Positions 51,872 to 62,395 of a stretch of DNA of 64,000 bases are shown piece by piece. Source of the DNA: Rhodovastum sp963714255 (GTDB taxonomy: Bacteria > Pseudomonadota > Alphaproteobacteria > Acetobacterales > Acetobacteraceae); assembly GCA_963714255.1 (NCBI GenBank), contig CAVQNU010000013.1:62001-126000 (forward strand). The letters are read 5' to 3'. The first letter of the stretch is position 1. Every line of letters starts with the position of its first letter. Position numbers and translations under genes: made by a program. A model generated the notes under the pieces. It saw only the letters and a program-made list of their open reading frames with translations, searched no databases and was not told the origin of the DNA.

Positions 51872-53867
51872 CCGTGGCTCCGGTCAGCACCGTGCGTGCC
51901 TCGTGCCGGGAACCGGGGGGCAGGCTCGCTTCGCGCCGCAAGTCGCGCGGCGCGGAGCCGGACGGGGCGCCGGCCGGCACGGACGGGCGCGGCACCGCGG
52001 CCACCGGCGGTGCGGGCTTCGCGGGCGCCGCGGCGGGCGGTGGCTGCAGCCTGGCGCCGGCCGGATGGCCGGGCTCCAGCGGCTGGGCCAGCTGGGCATT
52101 GATCGCCGCCACGTTCTCGGTCTCCGGCAGCAGGCCGAGCATCGGGCCGATCCGCGCAATCACCCGCCCGGCCGCCGGCGCGCTCACCCAGCCGGCGGTC
52201 GCGTACCCGTAGGTCGCCTTGGTGGCGTGCGGCTCGTCCAGCATCATGTAGACGGCGTAGCGCGGCGCATTCATCGGGAAGGCGCACATGAAGGCCGAGA
52301 CGCGCGAGTTCCGGTTGTATCCGCGGTGCGAGATTTTCTCTGCCGTGCCGGTTTTGCCGCCGACGAAATAGCCGGGCACCTCGGCGGCCTTGCCGTACCC
52401 GTCGGTCACCACCAGGCGCATCAGCCGGCGCATGATGTCCGAGGTGGATTGCTGCATCACCCGCGTGCCGTCCCGCCTTGTGGCCGGGTCCACCGCCAGC
52501 ACGGTCGGGCGCAAATACACGCCGCCATTGGCGATCGCCGCGGTGCCGGTCACCACATGCAGCGGCGACACCGCGATGCCGTGGCCGAAGCCGATGGTGA
52601 GGGTGGCGATTTCCTTCCAGTTGGCGGCCAGCGGCGCGAGCGGTGCCGCGGCTTCGGGCAGTTCGACGGGCAGGCGCTTCAGCATGCCCATCTTTTCCAT
52701 CCACGCCCGCTGCATCGCCGCCCCGGACGCCTGGGCCATCTTGGCCGCGCCGATATTGGACGAATAGGCAAGAATTTCCGGAATATACAGAAACCGGTGC
52801 TTGCCCTCGAAATCGCTGATGGTGAAGCGCCCGATATGGATCGGTGCGCTGGCGTCGAAGCCATTCCAGAGATTGACCACGCCGTTGTCGAGCGCCATCG
52901 AGGCAGTCTGCAGCTTGAACGTGCTGCCCGGCTCGTAGATGCCGGTGACGCAGCGGTTGAAGCGGTCGTCCGGCACGGTCTGGCCGAACAGGTTGGCGTC
53001 GTAGTCGGGCAGGCTGGTCATGCCCAGCACTTCGCCGGTGCGCACGTCCATCACGATGCCGCAGGCGCCGATGGCGCTGAACTCGGCCATCGCCTTGGAC
53101 AACTCGTCGCGCACCACCGCCTGCACGCGCACATCGAGCGACAGGCGCAACTGATCGGACTCGTCCTCCAGGCGCTGATCGAAGAAGCGCTCCACCCCGG
53201 CGACACCGTGACCGTCCACATCGACCCCGCCCAGCACCTGGGCGGCGACACGGCCGAGCGGGTAGTGGCGGCGCTCGGTGGTTTCGAAATCGATGCCCGG
53301 GATGCCCAGCGCATTGATCCGCAAACGCTCCTGCGGACTGATGTGGCGGGCCAGGTAGACGAACTGCTTGGTTTCGCTCGACAGCCGCTGCACCGTCGTC
53401 GCCTCGTCCAGTTGCGGCAGCACCGTCTTGAGCTGGCGCGCCGTTTCGGCCGGGTCGATCATCTCGCGCGGATTGGCGTAGACGGAGAAGGTCGGCAGCG
53501 AGATCGCCAGCATCTCGCCGTTGCGGTCGGTGATCATGGCGCGGCGGGCGTGCAGCAGCGGCTCGCGGGAAGGATCGGTGCCGGGCGGCGGCGGATCGGG
53601 CGCGCGCACGATCTTCTCGGGCAGCTTCGGCAACCGCGGCTCGATGATGGTGGCATCTGCAAGCTTGACCACCAGCGCCAGGAACAGCACCGCGAAGCCG
53701 GCGGCCGAGAACAGCAGCCGTCCCCGCATGCGGTCGAGGGCGGCGCGGCGCTTGAGGTCGGGCGCGGTGACCCGCACGTTCTCCATGCGCGGCAGCACGG
53801 CAGCGCGCGCCGCGCCGAACCGGCGGGCCGGGCTGGCGGGGGAGGGGGCGTCCGGCGGATCGCTCAT
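51858..53867 (-). CDS. ftsI: Division-specific peptidoglycan transpeptidase FtsI (PBP3)
   Basis: FtsI crosslinks septal peptidoglycan with FtsW. The product is 669 aa. The N-terminal cytoplasmic segment is followed by one transmembrane helix (FSAAGFAVLFLALVVKLADA). The pedestal domain comes next (ARRAMITDRNGEMLAISLPT). The transpeptidase active site has GIYEPGSTFKLQTASMAL (SxxK serine), ILAYSSNIGAAKMAQ (SxN) and YFVGGKTGTAEKI (KTG). The C-terminus has an Ala/Pro-rich tail of about 80 residues beyond a PASTA-less end. It overlaps ftsL by ATGA at its start. Confidence 0.96.
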   Translation of the reverse strand: MSDPPDAPSPASPARRFGAARAAVLPRMENVRVTAPDLKRRAALDRMRGRLLFSAAGFAVLFLALVVKLADATIIEPRLPKLPEKIVRAPDPPPPGTDPSREPLLHARRAMITDRNGEMLAISLPTFSVYANPREMIDPAETARQLKTVLPQLDEATTVQRLSSETKQFVYLARHISPQERLRINALGIPGIDFETTERRHYPLGRVAAQVLGGVDVDGHGVAGVERFFDQRLEDESDQLRLSLDVRVQAVVRDELSKAMAEFSAIGACGIVMDVRTGEVLGMTSLPDYDANLFGQTVPDDRFNRCVTGIYEPGSTFKLQTASMALDNGVVNLWNGFDASAPIHIGRFTISDFEGKHRFLYIPEILAYSSNIGAAKMAQASGAAMQRAWMEKMGMLKRLPVELPEAAAPLAPLAANWKEIATLTIGFGHGIAVSPLHVVTGTAAIANGGVYLRPTVLAVDPATRRDGTRVMQQSTSDIMRRLMRLVVTDGYGKAAEVPGYFVGGKTGTAEKISHRGYNRNSRVSAFMCAFPMNAPRYAVYMMLDEPHATKATYGYATAGWVSAPAAGRVIARIGPMLGLLPETENVAAINAQLAQPLEPGHPAGARLQPPPAAAPAKPAPPVAAVPRPSVPAGAPSGSAPRDLRREASLPPGSRHEARTVLTGATVAVP

Positions 53868-54862
53868 TGCGTGACCGATTGCTGGCTGCCGCCGGGCTGC
53901 CAGATGGAAGGCGCGCTGACCGGCGTGACCGCCGCCGGTGCGCCCATCGAGCGCGCCATGCCGAGCGCCGAGGCCACGGCCGGCCTCGCCGCGTCACTGC
54001 GCGCGATGTGGGTCACTGGCTCGCCGGCGTTGCCGGCGGGCGGGGTAGTGCTGGCGCTGGCGCGCGCGGCGCTGTGCGCCGGCGGGCTGGCCGGCAGCGG
54101 GCGGGCGGGCGGCGGTGCCGGCGGCAGAGACACAGCCGCCATATGCACCGATGCCGCCGTTGCCGGTACGCCTTGCGGTTGCAGCGACGCGGTCAGCGAC
54201 ACCGGGCGTGGCCCCGGCGGCGCCGGCGCGGCATGCGCCGGCGCCGCCGGGGCATGCACCGCGGCGGCCGCGACCGGCGGCACTTGCAGCGAGGCGACCA
54301 GTGCTGCCGGGTGTTGCGCGGGCGCAGCCGGCCGGGCCAGCACCGGCGCAGGCCGCGGTGCGGGCGCAGGCGTGGCCGGCCGGGCAGGTGCCGCGGCGGC
54401 CACGGCGGGTGCCGGTGGGGACGCCGGCGCTGTTGCCGGCGAAGCAGTTGCGACCACCGGCGGAGCGGCGGCAACCGGCCGGGCCGTGTCCGGCTTTGCC
54501 TCCGGCTTCTGCTCGGGCAGTTTTGCCGTCGGTGCCTCCGGCTCCAGCGGCGGCGCTTCGATGGCCGGCGCGCCCACCGGCGGCAGGCGCTTGCCCAGCT
54601 CGGCCCAGGTGGTGAACTGGGTCGGCGCCGTCTTTTTGAGCGATGGCAGGTGCTCGTCGGCCAGATCCGCCAGGCGCTGCGGGTCGTTCAGCAGCGCGTA
54701 TTCCGCACTCAGCACGCCGGAGCGTTCGCGCGCGGCGTCGGCCAGCTTGACCGTGTGCACGATCTCGCGGTCCAGCAACTGCGCCGTGTGCTTGGACTGG
54801 TAGAGATAGAGGCCGGACCCGCCGGCCAGCAGCATGCAGATGCAGGTGAACGGGCGGATCAT
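53864..54862 (-). CDS. ftsL: FtsL-like divisome protein with a long Ala/Pro-rich tail
   Basis: The product is 332 aa, about three times the usual FtsL. The N-terminal ~90 residues look like FtsL: a short cytoplasmic part, one membrane helix (FTCICMLLAGGSGLYLYQSK), then a coiled region (LLDREIVHTVKLADAARERS, VLSAEYALLNDPQRLADLAD). ALLNDPQRLADLA is the usual end block of alphaproteobacterial FtsL. From about residue 90 the protein is Pro/Ala/Val-rich low complexity. Identity rests on position between rsmH and ftsI, with ATGA overlaps at both ends, and on the N-terminal block. Confidence 0.85.
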   Translation of the reverse strand: MIRPFTCICMLLAGGSGLYLYQSKHTAQLLDREIVHTVKLADAARERSGVLSAEYALLNDPQRLADLADEHLPSLKKTAPTQFTTWAELGKRLPPVGAPAIEAPPLEPEAPTAKLPEQKPEAKPDTARPVAAAPPVVATASPATAPASPPAPAVAAAAPARPATPAPAPRPAPVLARPAAPAQHPAALVASLQVPPVAAAAVHAPAAPAHAAPAPPGPRPVSLTASLQPQGVPATAASVHMAAVSLPPAPPPARPLPASPPAHSAARASASTTPPAGNAGEPVTHIARSDAARPAVASALGMARSMGAPAAVTPVSAPSIWQPGGSQQSVTQ

Positions 54863-55860
54863 GGGCAGGGCCCTCCGGTGGCGGCCGCGGCAGGTGCGGT
54901 GCAATCAGGACGCACAACCCGGGCCATCGCCCGCAGCCGGGCGCTGCGGGCACGCGGATTGGCGGCGGTCTCGCTGTCCTGCGGGCGCAGCGCGCGCGGG
55001 GTGAGCAGGCGGAATTCGGCGGCCGCGCGCGGCCGCAGGCCGCCGGGATCGTGGCGCGACGGCGCCGGCGTGCGGCCGCTGGCCGCGGTCATGAACTGCT
55101 TCACCAGCCGGTCTTCCAGCGAGTGGAACGCCACCACCACCAGCCGCCCGTCGGTGTCCAGCAGCTCGACCGCTCCGCGCAGTGCCCGCTCGATTTCGCC
55201 GAGCTCGTCGTTCACCCGCAGCCGCAGCGCCTGGAAACTGCGGGTGGCGGGGTCGAGGCCGGAGCGCTCCGGCGGCACCACGCTGCGGATGATGCCGGCG
55301 AGCTGCGCGGTGGTGGTGATCGGGGCGGCGGCGCGGGCGGTGACGATGGCACGCGCGATGCGGCGCGACAGGCGTTCCTCGCCAAAGCGGAACAGCGTAT
55401 CCGCCAGTTCCTGCTCGGGCAGGGCGTTCACCAGATCGGCCGCGGTCGGCCCGTGGCACTCCATGCGCATATCCAGCGGCCCGTCGGCGCGGAAGGAAAA
55501 CCCGCGGGCGGGATCGTCGATCTGGTACGACGACACGCCGAGGTCGAGCACTACCCCGTCGAGCCGCGTCACCCCCGCCGTGCGCAGCAGCGACAGCATG
55601 TCGCCGAACCGCCCGTGCAGCAGGTGCAGCCGGCCCGGATGGCGGGCGGCCAGCGCCGCGCCGCGCTCGATGGCGGCCGGGTCGCGGTCGATCGCCCAAA
55701 GCGTGCAGGCGGCGCGGCCGAGAATGGCGCCGGCATAGCCGCCACCGCCGAACGTGCCGTCCAGATACCGCCCGCCCGCGCGCGGTGCGAGCATCGCCAG
55801 CACTTCCTGCAGCATCACCGGGACATGCGCGCCCATGTCGTGTTCGCGCGTGGCGCTCAT
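54859..55860 (-). CDS. rsmH: 16S rRNA (cytosine(1402)-N(4))-methyltransferase
   Basis: RsmH (MraW) methylates C1402 of 16S rRNA. The product is 333 aa. It starts MSATREHDMGAHVPVMLQEV. The SAM site is GRYLDGTFGGGGYAGAIL. DGVVLDLGVSSYQIDDPARG and FSFRADGPLDMRM are family hallmarks. RSFQALRLRVNDELGEIERA and VVAFHSLEDRLVKQFM follow. It overlaps the mraZ stop and the ftsL start by ATGA on both sides. Confidence 0.97.
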   Translation of the reverse strand: MSATREHDMGAHVPVMLQEVLAMLAPRAGGRYLDGTFGGGGYAGAILGRAACTLWAIDRDPAAIERGAALAARHPGRLHLLHGRFGDMLSLLRTAGVTRLDGVVLDLGVSSYQIDDPARGFSFRADGPLDMRMECHGPTAADLVNALPEQELADTLFRFGEERLSRRIARAIVTARAAAPITTTAQLAGIIRSVVPPERSGLDPATRSFQALRLRVNDELGEIERALRGAVELLDTDGRLVVVAFHSLEDRLVKQFMTAASGRTPAPSRHDPGGLRPRAAAEFRLLTPRALRPQDSETAANPRARSARLRAMARVVRPDCTAPAAAATGGPCP

Positions 55861-56316
55861 GCCGGGGCACTCCCCGGCAAAGTGAGGCCGCGGGCGCGCA
55901 CCCGCTCGCGCGCTTCCACCCGGCGCCGCTCGGCGGCCGCCGGCTCCCAGATCTGGAAGGTGCGGCCGAGGCCCATGAAGGCCACGCCTTCGGTGAGGCC
56001 GGCGTGCTGCTTCAGGATTTCGGGAACGATGATCCGGCCTTCCTTGTCCGAGTCCACCGGGTAGGCATCGGCGAACAAGGCGGCGGCGAGATCGTCCTGC
56101 TCCTCGCTGAACATGTCGAGCTGCTGGAGCGGTGCGGAGAGTGCTTCGAACATGGCAGGCGGCCAGCCTTCGATGCAGGGATGCTTGTGCGACGGCCGTA
56201 GCACCAGTGCTGCGATTCCGTCTTCGTTTTTGAGCAGAATTCCGGAAGGGCGCGGGAATCGAGACGCGGCCCTTGGCGTCCAGCCTGTTCTGATGAGTGC
56301 CCACGAATTGGGTCAT
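55857..56316 (-). pseudogene. mraZ: Transcriptional regulator MraZ, frame broken once in this sequence
   Basis: MraZ is a SpoVT/AbrB-type repressor of the dcw operon. The N-terminal frame starts at the ATG at 56316: MTQFVGTHQNRLDAKGRVSI and PAPFRNS. The remainder is in another frame: LKNEDGIAALVLRPSHKHP, then CIEGWPPAMFEALSAPLQQL, ADAYPVDSDKEGRIIVPEIL and FMGLGRTFQIWEPAAAERRR. Dropping one base at plus 56235-56237 joins them into a normal ~152-aa protein, and the length is 3n+1. The two DNA-binding loops (DAKGR and DKEGR) fall on opposite sides of the break. Its own operator lies about 140 bp upstream. Confidence 0.88.
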
Positions 56317-56457
56317 CCGGCCGGTGCTGCCCCTTCCCGCGTGGTTCCGCCTGTTTCGTGAAGCGGTGCTGCCTCGTGAAGCGGCGTTGGTCCGATCCCG
56401 GGCGCAGGCGCCGCCGGCCTTGCCATGGGTCCATGGGGGCATGCGTTGGCGTACCCT

Positions 56458-56497
56458 TGGGACATCATGGGATACCATGGGTCCTTTTGGGCGTCAA
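56458..56497 (-). promoter_or_regulatory. MraZ operator (four TGGG boxes) with candidate dcw promoter
   Basis: On the plus strand TGGG occurs at 56458, 56468, 56478 and 56488, exactly 10 bp apart. This matches the known MraZ site of TGGGN repeats with 5-nt spacers. On the minus strand a TTGACG hexamer (plus 56497-56492) is followed after 17 bp by TATCCC, a weak -10, so the boxes would cover the promoter. The region lies about 140 bp upstream of the mraZ start. Confidence 0.75.
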
Positions 56498-56631
56498 ACG
56501 GGTCACCCTATGGGCGGGTGTGGGATCGGATGAGGTTCGGGAGCGACTTCAAGGCGTTAGAGTGCGACGTGGTTCCTTTTCGGGTGAGTTTCGGACATTG
56601 ACTGTGGCATTCGAGAGACATAGACAAGACG

Positions 56632-57067
56632 CCAGACGGTCTATAAGCCGGGTTCTGTCCAGCCTTGCGGCTGGGACGGCCATTCCTCTGGGACGCGCCT
56701 CGCGGCGCGCCTCGCGCGACCAACCCGGGCGACGGGGCGGGAATGCCCCCGCGGCATGGCGGCACGACGGGCCACATGCATGGCCGGTCGCGACCGTCAT
56801 CCGCCGGCCGCCCCTATTCGGTCTTGCTCCCGGTGGGGTTTGCCCTGCCGCCCCCGTTGCCGGGGGCGCGGGGCGCTCTTGCCGCCCCGTTTCACCCTTG
56901 CCCGCGGGAAGTTGCCTCCTTGCGCGGGCGGTCTGTTCTCTGTGGCACTTTCCCTGGGGTCGCCCCCGCCGGCCGTTGACCGGCACCGCATTCCCGTGGA
57001 GCCCGGACTTTCCTCCACCGGGGTTGCGATTGCGCGCAATCCCGGCAGCGGCCGTCCAACCGTCTGG
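56632..57067 (-). ncRNA. rnpB: RNase P RNA (class A)
   Basis: This is the catalytic RNA that matures tRNA 5' ends. Read on the minus strand it has the hallmark 5' block GGTGGAGGAAAGTCCGGGCT, AGGGAAAGTGCCACAGAGAA in the middle, and near the 3' end CAGAACCCGGCTTATAGACC. The ends CCAGACGGT and ACCGTCTGG form helix P1, setting the length at about 436 nt, normal for Alphaproteobacteria. It lies between an AmpD-type amidase and mraZ, all on the minus strand. Confidence 0.96.
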
Positions 57068-57074
57068 CTGGACT

Positions 57075-57103
57075 CAAATGCGCGCTTGACAGTTTCGAGT
57101 CAA
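57075..57103 (-). promoter_or_regulatory. Candidate rnpB promoter
   Basis: On the minus strand TTGACT (plus 57103-57098) and CATTTG (plus 57080-57075) are separated by 17 bp. The -10 lies about 7 bp before the predicted 5' end of rnpB. The -35 is good and the -10 weak. Confidence 0.55.
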
Positions 57104-57118
57104 TGCGATTAGTAAAAT

Positions 57119-57846
57119 TTACGTTAATCTTGCAACCGCAAGCAGGCGGGTCAGCGTTCCGGTATCCGCCTGGCCGGTGACCGATTCCGGTCGCCAGTGG
57201 CGCTGAAACGCCCGCAGCACTGCGGCCAGCGCCGGATCGTGCGGCCCTTCCGGCACAACTTCGTAACCGATCCGCGCCAGCGCCGCCCGCACGTCGCGCA
57301 GCGAGGCCGCGTCGCGCACCGCGCCCCCGGTGCCGAGGTCGGGCACGCCTTCCGGCCACAGCCCGACCCCGTTGCGCGCGAGCCCTTCCCAGTCGAATTT
57401 TTCCCCCGGGTCGTCGCGGCGGTCGGGGGCCACGTCGCTGTGGCCGACGATGTTATGCGCCGGGACGGCGTGGCGCGACAGGATCTCCAGGCACAGGTCG
57501 CACACCGAGGCGAGTTGCAGGACCGGGAAAATCGCGGTAGCCGAGCGCATGGCCGGGATTGACGATCTCGATGCCGATCGAGCGGTCATTCAGCTGGTGC
57601 TGGCCGCGCCAGTACGATACTCCGGCATGCCAGGCGCGCCGCGCCTCGGGCACCAGGCGCAGCACGCTGCCGTCCTCGTCCACGAAATAATGGCATGGAG
57701 ACGTTCGCCGCGGGGTCGCGCAGCCGATCGATCGCCTCGCGGGCGGTCTTCATGCCCGTGTAATGCAGGATAACCATGTCGATCGGACAATTTTCCGGCC
57801 GGTCGTCCTGGTTCGGGCTCGGCAGGTCGCGGACCGGCAGGCTCAC
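57119..57846 (-). pseudogene. AmpD-type N-acetylmuramoyl-L-alanine amidase, frame broken twice
   Basis: This zinc amidase (amidase_2) cleaves MurNAc-L-Ala in peptidoglycan or muropeptide recycling. Three frames in order give: MVILHYTGMKTAREAIDRLR and DPAANVS (from a GTG at 57846); HYFVDEDGSVLRLVPEARRA, then GQHQLNDRSIGIEIVNPGHA; and VLQLASVCDLCLEILSRH, AHNIVGHSDVAPDRRDDPGE with the zinc His and Asp. A C-terminal peptidoglycan-binding helix set follows (ALARIGYEV, AVLRAFQRHW). Joins fall at plus 57696 (surplus T) and 57525-57531 (TTTTCCC run on the minus strand). The length is 3n+2, fitting two surplus bases. The GTG overlaps the stop of the DjlA-like gene. Confidence 0.85.
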
Positions 57847-58619
57847 AGGCCGCGCTCGCGCTTGATCCGGTCCCAGGCGGCGTTGATGCGCGCCACCTTG
57901 TCGCCGGCGCGGGCGATGAACTCGGGCGTCACGCCGCGGCTGGCCAGGCTGTCCGGATGGTTCTCGCGCATCAGTTTCTTCCAGGTCGCGCGCACCTCCT
58001 CGTCGCTGACCCGGCGGGTCAGGCCGAGCACCGCATAAGGGTCCTCCTCCACCTGGCCGGAGGGGGCGCGGGCGCGGCCGCCGCTGGCGCGTTCCCACGC
58101 CGGCTCGTCCAGGCCAAAGGCCAGATGTACACGGCGCAGGAACTCCTGCTCGCTCATGGTCAGCGGCTTGTCGGCGCGCGCGATCAGGAACAGCGCGGCG
58201 AGCACATCCTCCAGCATGCCGCGGTTGTCGGCGAAGCTCTCGCCCATCTGTTTGGCGTAGGCCTCATACCCGTCCGCGCTCTCGCGCGCCTGGTCGAACA
58301 ACCGGCCGACATGGCCGACCGCTTCCGGCGGGATGCGGAAGCTGCGCTTGAAGGCATCGATTTCGGCGCGGTTCACCGGGCCGTCGCATTTGGCCAGCTT
58401 GGCCGACAGCACCACCGAGGCGATGGCGAAATACTGCTCGCGCTGGCCGAGCATCGCCGCCAGCCGGGCCGCGCTGAAATTGTCCGTGCCCGGCAGGTCG
58501 AAGCGCATCTGGCCGAGGCCGCCGTTCTCCGCCGCATGGCCCAGCGCCGCCCCCACGAGCGCCCCGAAGGGCCCGCCCATGGCGAAGCCGGCCATCGCTC
58601 CGATGATCTTTCCCCACAC
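57843..58619 (-). CDS. DjlA-like co-chaperone (TerB plus J domain)
   Basis: The product is 258 aa. A Gly/Ala-rich N-terminal membrane-like segment (AGFAMGGPFGALVGAALGHA) is followed by a TerB-like helical domain (residues about 55-170: VVLSAKLAKCDGPVNRAEID, LFLIARADKPLTMSEQEFLR). A C-terminal J domain (residues about 190-258) has DPYAVLGL and the HPD motif in RENHPDSL. This is the DjlA layout of membrane-anchored DnaK partners. It is the first gene of a minus-strand pair with the amidase, overlapping by GTGA, and diverges from the oxoprolinase gene. Confidence 0.88.
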   Translation of the reverse strand: MWGKIIGAMAGFAMGGPFGALVGAALGHAAENGGLGQMRFDLPGTDNFSAARLAAMLGQREQYFAIASVVLSAKLAKCDGPVNRAEIDAFKRSFRIPPEAVGHVGRLFDQARESADGYEAYAKQMGESFADNRGMLEDVLAALFLIARADKPLTMSEQEFLRRVHLAFGLDEPAWERASGGRARAPSGQVEEDPYAVLGLTRRVSDEEVRATWKKLMRENHPDSLASRGVTPEFIARAGDKVARINAAWDRIKRERGL

Positions 58620-58767
58620 GCGCCTGCGAACCCTCCGTATATTGGAATGCCTCTATCATGTGGGCATTACCGGGAGCAAAAGACGCCTGCTCGCGCTTCG
58701 CCCCCCATCTTCTTCCGCCCCGCCCCCAACGAGCCCCCCGCGCAGGCGGGCCCTGACGGACACCACG

Positions 58768-62385
<3,618 letters not shown>

Positions 62386-62395
62386 GAGTTTGGGC

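Noticed and set aside
51219..54803. A plus-strand open frame of about 1190 codons opposite ftsI, ftsL and murE
   Set aside because: It is a GC-rich antisense shadow. The opposite strand encodes conserved division proteins with all catalytic motifs, while this frame is low-complexity Arg/Gly/Ala sequence without domains.
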